Assembly (NCBI GenBank): GCA_030248195.1
Contig: JASAND010028503.1
Coordinates: 41,024-105,023, forward strand
Reading direction: 5' to 3'
From: Trissonchulus latispiculum
Taxonomy: Eukaryota > Nematoda > Enoplea > Enoplida > Ironidae
DNA length: 64,000 nucleotides
A program made the position numbers and the translations under genes. The stretch's first letter is position 1; each line of letters begins with the position of its first letter. Shown here piece after piece: positions 11,400 through 23,881 of the stretch. The notes below the pieces were generated by a model. That model was not told the origin of the DNA and ran no database searches. It saw only the letters and a list, made by a program, of their open reading frames with translations.

Positions 11400-14300
11400 G
11401 GGACTACATTGAAACTTTCGATGCTCTACTTCCTTGATATACATGTCATGTAATTAATGCAATTTTCTGCACCAAGTATGCCTCAAAATTCACATAGTGT
11501 AAAGTCTAAGCGTTTTGTCACCCACACTTTGATGAGGAACAGCAGTTGTGAAATATACCACACATTTCCAATTATTAGCTTGCATCATTAAAAGTGCCGT
11601 TCTAAAACTAAACTAAAACTAAACTAAAAATCAATGATTTATCAAATTTTTGTATTTTTAAATCTGTCGCTTTCGAGAATTGTTGCTTTCTCTGAAATTC
11701 TTGTCACTTATTTCTTGAGCTTGAACCATGATTTATATTAACTGAATAAAAATGGCAAAAACATAATTGTCAAAGATGGGCGCTTTCTCGCCGCACAATT
11801 TCAAAATATTTCCGCTTTTATTCGGCTCACCTTTTTCCATTGTTAAGTATCTATTATAGCGTTCTTGTAAATTCGCCGCTTGATAAAGCTAAGCGAGATA
11901 CTGCGTATATGTAATTAATTCGACCATAAGCTCCCGTGCCTGTTGTTGCTTGCTGTGGACGTTTGTTGAGCAATCAGCAGAATTGAAATTTCCGCCTCCG
12001 TTGCACAGGTGAACGCTTTCCCATACAGTCAGACTGATCAGATATTAGCTCCCCTTTCACACATAACTAATGCACATTTGATTCCAACGTTATTGTCGTT
12101 GACTGCAAACTTGTCTATTTTCTATCTATTTAATGCTGAACTGTTCCATCGCCTCATTTTGACATTTCTAAAAACTATGGCATATATATACTAACCCCAT
12201 TCACTCCTGCTGATTCCGTTCTATTTCTTCCCCCCATTTTACTTCCATCTTCCTAAATTTAACCTACACAGTTTCTTAGTTTAATATACACTTTGCTCAT
12301 TACCCCGCCAATTACGTCGGGCTGCAAGCCTTTCCGGTTTAGTAGAAATGGTATACGGAACCTATACAGAAATGCAAAATAGCACCGACCGCCTTATAGG
12401 CAAAATTCGATCCAACTGCATCATTGGATCAGATCAATGCTGATCAGGTTCGTGCTGATTAGTTTCCTTGTAACTATGCAGATATGGTAGCGTACGTTTC
12501 CGCTTCTGTGTTTGAACTTAGTTGGTTTCTGACTTCCCGTTTGTTTTGCAGTTCCCAAATTGGAGGACCAATTTTTGCCATGGCGGAGATGTGGAGCAGA
12601 CCTGTAATTAAAGCTAATAGAGGAATACACAATTAAGTAAATTTCTTAAGTAAAGTGATCTGGATCTGTTAAGCATGAAAGGTTATATTTAGGTATTTTA
12701 GGTATTCACATACTTAGATTTAGGTAAATTTATGAAAACTTTTTCTTTAGTTAAATATGTCCTTGAAATTATGTTTGTTAGCTTTGACCACGTTAGGTTC
12801 TTCTTTGAGATTATTCCTTTCTGTCTCACTTTAGCTAGAAAAGTGGCCAAAACATTTATAGTTTATTTGGACTTGGAAATTTGGGCTCTTGAATTTATCA
12901 ACATGCCAGAAAACAAAAAGTTCTAGAAGCTTACATACGTCAATAGAAGGTTTAGGAAAGAGAAACCAAAAGTTGATTGCCGTAGAGGATTCTTGGAAAT
13001 AAACCTGCAACTGTTTTTGGAATATAGATTAATTGCTGGGTATTTAATGATCGCTATTGTCTTACGGTAGCCAGGAAAAGGACAACTCTGTAATTGTATT
13101 CTGTTTAGTCATTTCTCGGTGCTAGTTGGTGGAAAGTCAAGTCGTGTTCGTGGATCTTGCTCCGATTCTGAACCTGTAATCAGACACAGAGACACACAGG
13201 CACACAGACTTTAATGGACTTTGTCCACTGAGTTTAGCTCTGCTACGTCGTTGGTCAACGTGCAGCCGCAACCGTACGAGGAGTAGTCTGATAATGTGGT
13301 AATGACGAAAATGGAGGACCACCAATAATTTTCATGATAAACCATGCATGTGACAATTTCAACACCTCGACCCAATGCTATCAACATCGAAACCCGGGTA
13401 GTCGCTCACTCGGGTTAATCCATGTGTTAAATATCGTCGAGACAACCCGGATTAGCGACTTACCCCCCAATGTAAACGTCGATAACCTCGACCGATAGAG
13501 TGCGACGACGACCCCAAAATTTATCCGAGCATAAATACGAGGACCACCAATAGTTTTCAAGAACTTTCAAGCATTTTAATACCTGTGGAGCGACAACCCA
13601 AAAATTTATCCAAAGGTTTACCCTCCCACAATCTGGTATTACCTTGCAATATTAAATCATATTATTCAGGTTAACTTGGCATTAATTGGTATGATTAATT
13701 ATTTGAAACCAAGCAATTTAAATCATTCGGTGTCCTTACCCGGATTTATCAATTTGACGTACACCTAGGTTTTTGGTTATATATATATCTTATACACACA
13801 TTATATATACATTTATATATATAAAGTACAGACAGTATATAAGTATATGTGTATAAATAGATACGTGTGTACCTGTAGAAAGAAATTATTTTGACGTCCC
13901 CGTTGTTACACGCATTGATGACCAAACAGGCCTGGACGGTGACACTTCGCATGGAGATAGGAGAGATCTATTTGTGAGAATGCCGATTTTTGATCATTTT
14001 TGACCACTTCCGTCGCAATGCAGGAAACGAGCACTCCGACTGTTTCAAGATAGCCATGAGGGTGTAGACCTTCTCAGATGCTGCAAAGAGTCGGCCGTTT
14101 GCTCGATGACGGCTGTAAATTGTGTGGGTACTCCACGGCACTCTGTGGGTATGGAATATAATGGAACGGATTTACGGCATGAACAGCAGTAATCGCGCAA
14201 CCAGCTGACGATTCCCGTGGAGTCTTGACAGAGCCTCTGTTTTTCAACAGTTTCACTGTTGTTTAGAACGTCAGTTATATTGTAGCCGTCCAGAAAATTG

Positions 14301-16829
14301 AGGGCTCTTTCTCTGACAGATTGTCATTATCAGATGCGATTCTGATAAACCCTCTCCTCAACAGCTTGAATCTTTTTCCAATTAATTTGATCCTATCCAT
14401 GACATCCTCTTTATATGAAACGTTTTTAACAACAACCAAACTCGGCACTACTGCCTGGCTAAAAATGATTTGGACAGCACTAGCAATTTATACTGTTACG
14501 AAGCTGGTTTGGGTTCGCTTGGGTTTTAAAGGAGCTATATTTGTAGAAATTTAGTAAAACTATAGCTACATTTTTACATAAGTACATAGTTTTTCATTGC
14601 TTAAGCTATTGTTATCAGTCCTCTAGACGGTTGTTATTCGTTCGAAAAATATAAGCCAGGAAATCATTCACAGGCTCACTGCCAGACTTCTAAAACTGGT
14701 TGGAAAAATCTTTATTAATTACAAGATGCAGTGTATAAATGTATACACTGCCTATCAAAGCGACCTTATGCTAATGCTTATGCTTGTGCTATGATTATTC
14801 GTGTCCTTATATTGTTTGTCTTGATACAAAAGAAATACATGTGATCCACAGTTACTGAAAAAGACATTTTGCGACTACATTTAAGCAAAAATATTTAAAC
14901 AAGTTTAATTAAACTTAAAATACTCATTGTCCCCAGCTGTCCGTTTGTCCTTGTGCCGAAGACTTAATTGATAATTAAAAACATTTATCTTTAAACAGAT
15001 GACCCACAACAATTGAACTCCTTGTCAATGAAATATCAGTATTCTGCCTATGCAAGTAATTAGAATTTTAAGTTCAGAGTCACTAACAGCCTTCAGTATT
15101 GAAACAATTTGCCATTTTAATTGCACCTTTCATAAATTCAGAAAGGAATGCAGTTATATTGAAGGTAAGAGGGGTTTAAGTTTTGTAATTTCCCGATCTT
15201 AACATACACGGTGGAAAGTAGAAGCTACGAAGAAGTCTGCTTTACTTTTTAATAAAGCTTATACTCTAGTCTGCATGGTGGAAATTTGCTGCGCAGGATT
15301 TAATTTTCCGACAGTTTTTGCTGAGCTAAGTTAAATCTTTTAACGCGTACTACGGTTAATATATTAGTACTGCACTTTTCTGCGTAGTGTAAAATTTTTG
15401 CTGCGCAGGGTAAAATTTCCTGTGTATTGAGCGAGTGGGGGGATTTTTCTAGCCTGCACACGTGCAGCTGTGCAGGCATTGCCGTGCGTGAAATGGATAA
15501 TATTTTAAAGTTCAAAGAAATTTAACTGAAAGGTTCCGGAATGGTTCGCCTCACTAGGGAATCACCGGGACAGCAAAGAACATGGAGCAATTGTTTGCAT
15601 TTAGCAGATATCAATGTTAAAAGTTTTTCGTCCGTATTTTGTTGTATAATTCCACAATACCTACATATTCCACTATAAGTTAGCAAATTAATATTCATTT
15701 GAATACTAAGGGTACGGTTAAGAATTGTGTTAGTTGTAATATACAAACTGGAGTCCAAACCTCTTCCTGTCATTCATGTTTACTCCTAAATTAAAAGCCT
15801 TCCATGAAACAGACGGTTGTCGCCCATAAAAGGCCGCTTCAGGATAAGTTGAGTTCGCCTAAACAAAACAATTAGATATCTAGCCAAATACATATTTTTG
15901 ATGATAAACTATACAATAAACATTTCTTTTCAACAAAACAGGTGAAATTGGGCAAATTCTATATTGTTCGATTAGAAACGAGAATGCTGTATTCAAGAAA
16001 AAGGGTGAGTGGTTCTCCAAAAAATCAGTGTATTTGACATGAACAATGAGAAATGAACATTTAAGAAAGCGCTCCAGTGAAATAGGAGGTATGCACTAAA
16101 TGTACTTGATTACATGAAATATTAGCTGCCAGACGCCTGACAAAATCCGTCTAGTAGCGCGTCCGGCTCTATCCAGTGCATTTCATATGGCTTATGAATG
16201 CGATAGACAAAAGCTGACATGGGGCTTATCTATGAAACATCTATGAAACAATCTATTGGTGTCAAAGCGCATGCCAGGAGGAAGGATTATGTCAGATTAC
16301 CGGGCGCCTGGCGAACCTGCAACGGGGCAATGCTGAACCGGACTAGTAGCTAGACGACGGGCTAGTAGACCGGCTCTACCAGAATATATGACGGCAGAGT
16401 TCGTTTTGGACGCTTTGGAAGCATCGGATGCAAAAAAGAATAGGTGAAAGATGAAACTGTCAACAAATGTGATATTAACCAAAGCTTGAATCTCAAAGAA
16501 AAGACGAAAAATAAAGCATAAAAATATCTCAAATAGGTGAAAAACAACGCAATACAAACCTCTGTCGGCAGTTCCCCAGCAATAATTAAAGACTGGCCAA
16601 ATCGTTGTCTTAGGAATGGGGAAGAAAACTAGAATTAATAGAATCCGTAGTCCAACATCTGACTTTCAGCCCCTGGATTATTTTTCTGTGGACTCTAAAG
16701 ATGTTTCCGCACACAGGAGGGATCTGGGTGGAAAGTCTAGGTGAGCTGCTTTTCCAGCGATCAATTTAGGTTGGTGACGTACCGAATGCATGTCCCAAAC
16801 ATATAACGTAGAATGAATGAATGATTTCC
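11400..16829. other. No gene recognised
   Basis: Many short open frames exist on both strands but none carries a domain I recognise. An AT dinucleotide-rich patch lies at about 13780-13860. Nothing here supports a gene call. Confidence 0.45.
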
Positions 16830-16927
16830 ACACAGCAGCTCCAGAAAAATTCGGGCCTGAGGTGGGGATTGAACCCACAACCTTTGACGATCAGGCCAAC
16901 GCTCTACCGACTGAGCCACATAGGCAC
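16830..16927 (-). repeat. tRNA-derived SINE, tRNA-like head
   Basis: Read on the minus strand, 16925 to 16855 folds like a tRNA. It has an A box (TGGCTCAGTCGGTAGAGC), a B box (GGTTCAATCC) and an acceptor stem GCCTATG against CTCAGGC with two mismatches. The anticodon arm gives a six-base loop, so this is not a working tRNA gene. It runs on into GGCCCGAATTTTTC and then unique-looking sequence down to about 16678, the body of a SINE. It would be transcribed from an internal polymerase III promoter if active. The 3' end is not determined. Confidence 0.75.
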
Positions 16928-16934
16928 AATTAAA

Positions 16935-18270
16935 CCACCATAATCAACCCAGGCTTAAGTTTCAATTCGTTTCCAAACTGTAGTGACACTTCTACTCTAT
17001 ATGTCTTCGTGGCGTCGTCTCATGTCTAAGGTTAGATGATTGTCTTTGCCACAGGAGCAGTTAAATTTTGGTCACGACGTTTCGCCCATGATTTCCTGTG
17101 GGCGTCCTCAGACTAGTAGCCCTTAAGAGGGTTGTTGGGATAAAAGGTCTACCGGGATTTGATTCGGGATCTAACGCGTCACACCTCTGCGTCATTTGTG
17201 AAACCACTACGCTATTTTTATGGAACAATTTTTAGTATAAGAATAGGTATAGTTCCAAGTAAGTGAAAATGGTCCCCTGATAGTGTTATTTTGATTGCAC
17301 ATTAACTGGATCTTAACAATTGACCTCTCTTCACGTATTTTCCAGTGCATTCCTTACACGGTAGCCACATTGCCCAGTTACTATTTTCAGTATATATTAA
17401 CTGCAATTCAACTGCTTTGCTTTGAACCGGGTATGTTGCGCTCTATGATTTAAAAACTTTGAGAAAACAAATTTCCTTTTCTTTCCTTCCTTGCTTAGAT
17501 GCAAACATGTAATACTCAGTGAATTGTATAGGTTTCAAACCTAAGTTAATCTGACGGCTGATAAAATTATATGTAATATATTATATAAAAATCTGTTAAG
17601 AAAAGTAACGTAAGGTAAACTTCCAAATCATTAGAGAAAATAAATAATATTATAATTTAGATGTGCACAACTAAACAGGAATGTTTGCAGTATATATCTA
17701 AAGGAAATACAATTTTAACAGAAACTGTTTCCTTTAGGCAAAGTCATTAGTTTAGTGAAAATTAATCATAACGCGAAAGGCAAGTGGACATTTATAGCTG
17801 TCACTTTAATGTACTGAATACAGCAGACATCGTAAGTAAAATTGAACCGCGATATTTACTCTTTATTTCGTAAAATTTAGATTTAGTTCTAAGAGGAAAC
17901 AACAGATTTACTTACCACTAACGACAGCACATCACTTTCTGAATGAAAACAAACTAACACAGAAAAAATCCTTAAATTTAAATAGACAGTAGCAGTATTT
18001 GTCTTTGCAGTTTGATGGACGTCTTTGACTTAGAAATTTTCAGGCAATGTACTTTCTTGTATTATCGATTTATGTACTGGCTTATATCATTCGTGATTTA
18101 GATTCAACAGTGTCAAGACTATGCAAACAAGAAGGAGAACTTATTTTTCCGTGTATTTACTACGAAGGCTATAAATTAATAACACTGTGGTATTTATGTT
18201 ATTGCTGTTATTAAATCTTCATAAATTATGCTATCCTTAGACGCATCTGGGGCTCTACATAAATTGTAAT
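16935..18270. other. No gene seen
   Basis: AT-rich sequence. This is where the left terminal inverted repeat of the Polinton could lie, but I could not match it to sequence beyond 31 kb by eye. Confidence 0.4.
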
Positions 18271-18278
18271 ACACACCA

Positions 18279-18892
18279 GGGGCCAATTTCATAGAAAAAC
18301 TTGCAACTTGCACTTGCACTTGAGCTTGCACTTGTACTTGAACTGCAAGTTCAAGTTGTCAGTGTTTCATAAAACTTTTCCTGCTACTTGCGGAAATAAG
18401 CTAAGCAAATTGCAAGACTTGACAACTTGTAAACGCAAGTGCAAGTTCAAGTTGGCAAGTAGCTGATCTTTACAAAATTAAACTAAAATATTTGAAAATT
18501 CATATAAATTTCAAAAATTAAAGAAATTGTTTGAAATTCGCACTGTATTACGACAATAATCCAAAGAGTATTGTCATAAAATTTTTCCAAAAAATATTAA
18601 AATTAAAATAAGTTATAGCAATTTTTGTTCCATTTGTTCAGTGAAAATTCACTCAACCACTTGCACCGCAAGTGCAAGTTGCAAGTGCCTGTATTGACGA
18701 TTTTTATGAAACAGATTCTGTCCGCAAGTGTTAGCGGACAACTTGCAACTTGCGGACTTGTAACTTGCAGTTCAAGTGCAAGTCCGCAAGTCCCACTTGA
18801 AGGTTTATGAAACACTTTTCTTGTAACTTGCACATGCAAGTTGCAACTTACATATGCAAGTTGCAAGTTTCAAGTTTTATGAAACTGGCCCC
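18279..18892. mobile_element. Element built from TGCAAGTT words with GGGGCC...TTTCATA termini
   Basis: The left end reads GGGGCCAATTTCATA and the right end, on the other strand, GGGGCCAGTTTCATA. Between them the word TGCAAGTT/AACTTGCA occurs many times in both orientations. TTTCATAAAAC or its complement recurs at 18363, near 18705, near 18805 and at the right end. No coding capacity. It abuts the visible start of the Polinton integrase and may have separated that gene from its N-terminus. A clear target-site duplication was not found. The same termini, but a different word, occur at 51600-52140. Confidence 0.75.
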
Positions 18893-18900
18893 AGGTGTAC

Positions 18901-19946
18901 TACACACTACACACCCTTTACGTTGCTATGCGGAAGCTGGGATTCACTGACGTTACCATCAATGATATTAATAACTGGCTTAGCAACCAATTTGTGCAAG
19001 TTACCCATAGGAAAGTGCCCAAGCCCTTTATAAGACAAGGAATAATTTTATCCTATCGCAATATCCAATGGGAAACGGACGTCATGTTTACAAAGGGCTA
19101 CAATCCAAAAACGCTGCTAGTTCTGGTAGACTGTTTTTCACGAAGGCAGCGGTTATCCCTCTAAAATCTGAATCAGCGACTAGCTTAATTTCTGGATTCA
19201 AAAAAGGCTTAAACTATATGGCGGGTAAGCCTTTTATTCTTCGAACCGACCAAGGACGAAATTTCATGTCCAGACCCTTTCAAAATTTTTAACCTCCAAA
19301 TCAATTAAACACGTTATTGCACAGGGTGATGAGAAAGCTGTATTTGCTGAAAGGTTCATTCAAACATTCCGCAGAAAACTGTTTAAATATTTAGCACAAA
19401 GTAACTTAAAATCTTATTTAAAAGTTACACCACCACTTGTTGACAGTTATAATAAAACCACTCATTGGTGTACCTCCTGTAAATGAAGTTATGACTGAAA
19501 ATCGCGGAGAAATACTACATTGGTTAAGATTTGGTGTGGATACTGTTGGCCGAAAAGCTGTGAGACTTTTCTCCCAGCCGAAATTTAACATAGGCGACTT
19601 TGTAAGAATACGCAAAGCCTCAAAAGGCGCATTCCAAAAGTCAGCTAGTGAAACATTTTCACGAGAAGTTTTTAGAATTGTAAAGATGATTCCAGATTCT
19701 GCTTTCAGGTATATGCTGGAGGATACAACTCCCTTAAAAGAGCCAATCCAAGGCTCATTTTATGATGGTGAGTTAGTGAAGGCTGAGCCCAAACTTCAAA
19801 GCCACAGACAAATAAAGTCTATTCAACGACTTGACACTCGTCCGGTAAGCTATGTAGTAAAGTTTAAATGTTTACCCGCCCATTACGATAACATAATATC
19901 CCCGAAGGGGTATAAAAACCTATCAACCACCAAAACGACTCATTAG
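18901..19946 (+). pseudogene. Polinton/Maverick retroviral-type integrase, frameshifted
   Basis: Integrase of the DDE superfamily, which inserts the Polinton into the genome. The pieces follow each other in three frames. An N-terminal helical part and catalytic-core start come first (18901 to about 19155) with the first Asp in WETDVMF, then GYNPKTLLVLVDCFSR. A second frame (about 19130-19290) carries the second Asp in RTDQGRNF. A third (about 19316-19480) carries the catalytic Glu in VFAERFIQTF. The C-terminal part (19437-19946) has the SH3-like KFNIGDFVRI and a chromodomain-like VSYVVKFKCLP segment. The D-D-E residues all survive, but at least two or three frameshifts make it non-functional. 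It lies just upstream of the penton gene, on the same strand. Family assignment is based on motif order and neighbours. Confidence 0.85.
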
Positions 19947-19963
19947 TTGAAGTAACTATCTCT

Positions 19964-21228
19964 ATGGATAGCTGTTATATTTGGTGTCTCTCAAATTCGA
20001 AATCCGCCTTATTTACTAATACGATCGCCGAGTTCGACGTACCATTAGCCTATCCGCTCTCTCACGATAATTCTGCTTCATACGCCGTTGCAATGATTGA
20101 TATCACCAAGAGTGCATAATTGCACTATTATTAAGAAGAAGAGTAAGCCACTAGAGTGCTTCTCTTCACTGCATTGGGTAACGGTGCTCTGACCACAATA
20201 CGCGAATGTTCCCTCGTTGGGGGAGGGGGTCGACCAAATCGACATTGCATACCCCCCTACGTTTGGTGGGGGGGGGGGGGTAGCAGAAAAGAGGTCCCCG
20301 TTTGGTGGAGGGTAGAGCTGAGGATTACGGTAGTTTTTGTTCTATTCAACAGAGGGTCCCCGTTTGGGGGGGTGGTAGCTGAAAGAAGTCCCCGTTTGGG
20401 GGGAGGTCGCCAACAGCCAATCAGAATGAGCCCAACTTCGCCTGCTTGAGCGACCCCCCCCCCAAACGGGGACCCTTTTCAGCGACCTCCCCCCCAAACG
20501 GGGACCATTTTTGGCTCCCCCCCCCACCAAACGGGGACCACTTTCGACTACCCCCCCCCCCCCACCAAACGGAGGGGGGTGTACCTGTCGACCCCTCCAC
20601 ACGGTGGAACATTCGCATATTGTGGTCGGAGCACCGTTACGCAATGCCAAAAAGAGGAGCCCTCTAGTGGCTTACTCTTCTTCTAATATGTAGGACTCTT
20701 GATATCACCTTCCCACTGTGTATCAGCAACGTCTTCGAAGTCGAAAACGTAATAAAAATAAAATACGGAAATGATGATTATTCTACAACTATTCCCCTGG
20801 AATCTTATGCGTCGGTTCAAGAAATTTTGGAAACTATCACAGCTAAAATTAACGAAACCTCCGAAATAAGCGATAAAGTGAAACTAATGTACGAATTGAG
20901 TCAGCACAAGGTAAAACTCTCTCTGGAACCAACACTATTTATAGAATTTCCAAAAAAATGGGCTGTGCTGCTTGGCGTTAGGCCTTTTAAAGAAAACACA
21001 GGGACAGCTATATCTGAGAAATCCCCCGATCTTTTGGCGGGATACCACACCCTGTTTGTTTATTCAAGCGTTGTTGAGCCATCATGTGTTGGTGACTCAT
21101 TTTCTCAACTAATACAAACAGTATGCATGAATCAGTCTGATTTCAACAAAGCGGTTCTGGTGCGACTTTCAAACCCCATATATTTGACAGTCAGAGGAAA
21201 TTATATTGCTAATATCATTTTAGCTTAA
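19964..21228 (+). pseudogene. Polinton penton-type minor capsid protein, split by a MITE
   Basis: Single-jelly-roll minor (penton-like) capsid protein of Polintons, predicted to form the vertices of a virion. The ATG at 19964 opens MDSCYIWCLSNSKSALFTN, which continues to 20107. A 591-bp element (20108-20698) with an 11-bp duplication then interrupts it, and the gene resumes at 20710 and runs to the stop at 21226-21228. The C-terminal half shows FIEFPKKWAVLLGV and LFVYSSVVEPSCVGD, the latter typical of this family in my reading. Both sides lie in the same frame relative to the duplicated site, so the gene appears to have been intact when hit. It sits between integrase and the small pVI-like gene. 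Confidence 0.8.
20108..20698. mobile_element. MITE with long inverted ends and 11-bp target duplication, inside the capsid gene
   Basis: TTGATATCACC occurs at 20097-20107 and 20699-20709, an 11-bp target-site duplication. The insert begins AAGAGTGC and ends GGACTCTT, and GAAGAAGAGTAAGCCACTAG near the left end is matched inverted near the right end. Similarity of the two ends extends about 100 bp inward (ATTCGC and GTCGACC blocks). The interior holds CCCCGTTTGG and related G-run words in both orientations. Long inverted ends with a 9-11 bp duplication point to Mutator-like transposition. The peptides readable here are low-complexity shadows. A diverged relative is at 37778-38219. Confidence 0.85.
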
Positions 21229-21317
21229 ACTTGCACGATGGAAAGTTGTGCCCTTCTGTAGACAGCTCAGGTATCACATGTTGCACGCTTCACCTGACCA
21301 AACAGATTCACTAATCG

Positions 21318-21774
21318 ATGGAGGGCGATCCAGACCTAACGCTTGCTTACATACTTTTCTTTAACCAAAGTGGGACTGGAGGTGGGACATATTGGCCTCT
21401 CCATAATAAATCAGTGGTACTTACTATCAACGAAGCCACGGATTAGGGTTATTATCTACGGCAGCCAAGTGACTCGTGCCTGTAGTTAAGTTTATAGCTC
21501 CATTTGCTGTTTCAGCTCTGGCCGATGTCACACAGAGGATTTCAAGTGGTGAAAACCTACAGCAGCAATAAAAATAGCTGGGTTAAACGCGGCTAGCTCG
21601 GCATTAACTAATCTAGTGCAAAAACAGACTGGGAAAGGTCGCCGAGCATCTAAGCGCAAGCGCCCACGCAATAAAAATTGTTTCGATTTCAAAAATAAAC
21701 TAATTAGCTCTATTCAAGTTTTCATAAACGGGAAAAGGAGTGCCTACTGTTCCCTACACACCGAATGCGGATAG
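21318..21774 (+). pseudogene. Decayed small basic Polinton protein (pVI/pX-like)
   Basis: Between the penton and protease genes, where Polintons often carry a small membrane-active or DNA-binding capsid protein, a broken frame can be followed. It has a glycine-rich start (FFNQSGTGGGTYWP), a helical middle (APFAVSALADVTQRISSGE), and after a frameshift AGLNAASSALTNLVQKQTGK followed by a very basic tail (RRASKRKRPRNK). The order gly-rich start, amphipathic helix, basic tail resembles the pVI-like proteins of Polintons. At least one frameshift and several stops are present. Assignment is by position and composition, so it is tentative. Confidence 0.5.
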
Positions 21775-22088
21775 CCCTAAAAACGATGTATGCTATGAAT
21801 ATTTAGGGCTATGCCTATTAATAGAATCTATGACGACACTTCAATAGGCATTTTCCTAAGAGAGTATGGGTCAGGAAGGAGGCAATTGGTTTTTCGGGTT
21901 TTCGTTAGCTACACCCGAATCAGATCTCCAGTCAAACATTGCATAGTATAAATACAGAACAGTAAATTTTTAAGTAACATTTGACGTTGGGGTGTCGATA
22001 TGCCCATTGTTTTAGTAGCATTGCTGGTATATCAGTCGGAAATCAAAATTTCAGGCAATCGACAAGTTTTCATCGATTACGTCACCTA

Positions 22089-22588
22089 ATGAATTCAGTT
22101 CAGATCTATTCTATCTGCAAGGGAGACCCCTGTATAGCGCAGTCATTTGATGGCCTGTTCGCTGCCGACCAAATGCCGCGAGTAAAACAGAGTGTGTACG
22201 GATCATTTGTCGCAAACAGCGATCCTAGTGAATTGCCTGGAACTCATTGGTTGAGTATCGCTTATGACTCTTTGGGAAACTGCGTATTTTTGACAGTCTT
22301 GGTCGTCCTCCTAAAAGTTGTGGGCATTACTTTAATCAGTTTTTGATGGAGAATAAATTGAGAAATGTTGAGTTTTCAAATTTTCAGCATCAGTCTAAAA
22401 ATTCTGATACTTGCGGTGATTACTGCATTTACTTTTTGTATTACTGGGCGCGGGGGTGTTCTCTTACAAATATAGTGAAAAAACTAAAACATATAAAAAT
22501 TTCTACTGACAGAGATCGTTAGATTTGTACCTTTGTTGAGCGATTACCAAACAAAGTAAACACATTTCTCGATCCTAAACAAACATAA
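22089..22588 (+). pseudogene. Polinton adenovirus-type cysteine protease, frameshifted
   Basis: Capsid maturation protease of the Ulp1/adenain fold. The start is MNSVQIYSICKGDPCI at 22089. The catalytic His lies in ELPGTHWLSIAYD. A run of T residues near 22290 carries a one-base loss, after which the acidic catalytic motif FDSLGRPP, an oxyanion-side Gln region (NFQHQS) and the nucleophile Cys in SDTCGDYC follow in the next frame. An in-frame TAG at 22520-22522 precedes more coding-like sequence ending at the TAA at 22586. All catalytic residues are present, but the frame break prevents a normal product. It lies between the pVI-like gene and the ATPase, as expected in a Polinton. Confidence 0.85.
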
Positions 22589-22630
22589 GTGTATATAAAG
22601 TTTACTGTATCGTTTTCTGTCATTCCTAGT

Positions 22631-23325
22631 ATGTATACTGAATTAAACGAATCCTATCTCCTTTGGTGGTCTCAGTTTGGTGCTATGCTTGTAGGTATGT
22701 CAAGATCAGGGAAAACTTCATTCATTCATTTTGAAACTTTTAGAAAACTGTCCAAGATTACCGGAGTCGACAAACCTATAGATCATTTAGTTTGGCTCGC
22801 CGGAAGGCGACAACCAGATATTGAAAAAAGGTTTTGGAAATTTTAGAACCCTATGCAACCGTAGAATTAAATGAAGGATTCCAACATGAATATCTCGACA
22901 ATGGTGATACATCTAACGCTGATCACGTGAACGTCTTAGTAAACGACGACTTACTGCATAAGGTGGCCAACTCCGCAACACTAAGCAATATTTTTACGAC
23001 AGATTATTCATCAAAAAAGTTTATGCGTTTTGCTGACTGCCCACAATATGTACAATATGGAGCACACTTTCGAACCGCTTCCAGAAACGCAGATTTCATT
23101 ACCTGTTTTAATCAGCCCAGGGATGTTGGAGTTCTAAAAACACTGTCTAATCAAATTTTTGGGAAGTCCAAGTTTCTCCCTGACGTTTATAACAAGAGTG
23201 TTAACACTTCTCCTTATGGATATTTTGTTTGCAACTTGAAGCCAATGTGTCCACATATTGTCCGTGTACAAACAAATATTTTTGGGGAGCAAGGAAATTG
23301 GCCGGTAATCTTTGCACCAAATTAG
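22631..23325 (+). pseudogene. Polinton FtsK/HerA-type packaging ATPase, frameshifted
   Basis: Predicted genome-packaging P-loop ATPase. The Walker A motif is GMSRSGKTSF at about 22693-22722 and the Walker B strand is VNVLVNDDLL at about 22930-22960. The C-terminal part contains ADFITCFNQPRDVGVLKTL and SPYGYFVCNLKP, the sensor and closing segments I associate with this family. A frameshift near 22835 separates the Walker A part from the rest; otherwise the gene is continuous to the stop at 23323. The protease lies directly upstream, on the same strand. Length (about 230 residues) fits Polinton ATPases. Confidence 0.85.
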
Positions 23326-23356
23326 TCATTGGAAGGGCTATAAAAGCACGAAATAA

Positions 23357-23830
23357 ATGAACTTATTTCATTCGAGTATTAATTCATGTCGCAGTTACTT
23401 CTTACAAGGTTTTAATGTTGCAGACAAATTTCATCCAAAAGAGGTTTCTTTCTACAATATTTCAAACGGCGATCACGGTTTCTTTTTTGTAAATTTATCA
23501 CTGGACCTGTGTGTAATTCTACCCCCACAAGTGCAGCAAGTCTTCCAGTGGACAACCGCTAACATCCATAAGTTGGGCTAGCAATCTTCTCCGGTTGGCA
23601 CAGTGCCTATTGACTACCTACAGCATTGGCTTGGTTATTTGTCTCAGTTTTCTTAAATCTACGCTGTTTGAGGAGTCCACAGCTAAATTTATACAATCAC
23701 ATAGTTGTGTCAAGATTAATTTAATCAACGATCGGATTCAGCTGGCGGAACATCTAGATTGTGCTAAATTTGCTTTGCGGCTACGATATATCTGTGGTTA
23801 CAGCCGCACCTGTGCACCGCACCGCACCTA
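23357..23830 (+). pseudogene. Polinton accessory ORF of unknown function, broken
   Basis: A 74-codon frame starting MNLFHSSINSCRSY contains GFNVADKFHPKEVSFYNISN and a following tryptophan-containing helix. After a stop the coding-like signal continues in shifted frames (VPIDYLQHWLGYL, then FIQSHSCVKINLI). It resembles a small family of accessory ORFs seen next to Polinton genes in invertebrates, but I cannot name a function. It lies between the ATPase and the histone-like gene, on the same strand. Confidence 0.4.
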
Positions 23831-23881
23831 TTGGTACCTACATCAGACAGCACTGATTGAATCCCGTTGTCGTGGCATTTG

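Noticed and set aside
16855..16925. Functional tRNA gene
   Set aside because: Acceptor stem mismatches, a six-base anticodon loop and the SINE-type continuation make it a tRNA-derived repeat.
20156..20693. Glycine/proline-rich open frames of 60-102 codons
   Set aside because: They translate G-run and C-run words of the MITE; overlapping frames on both strands.
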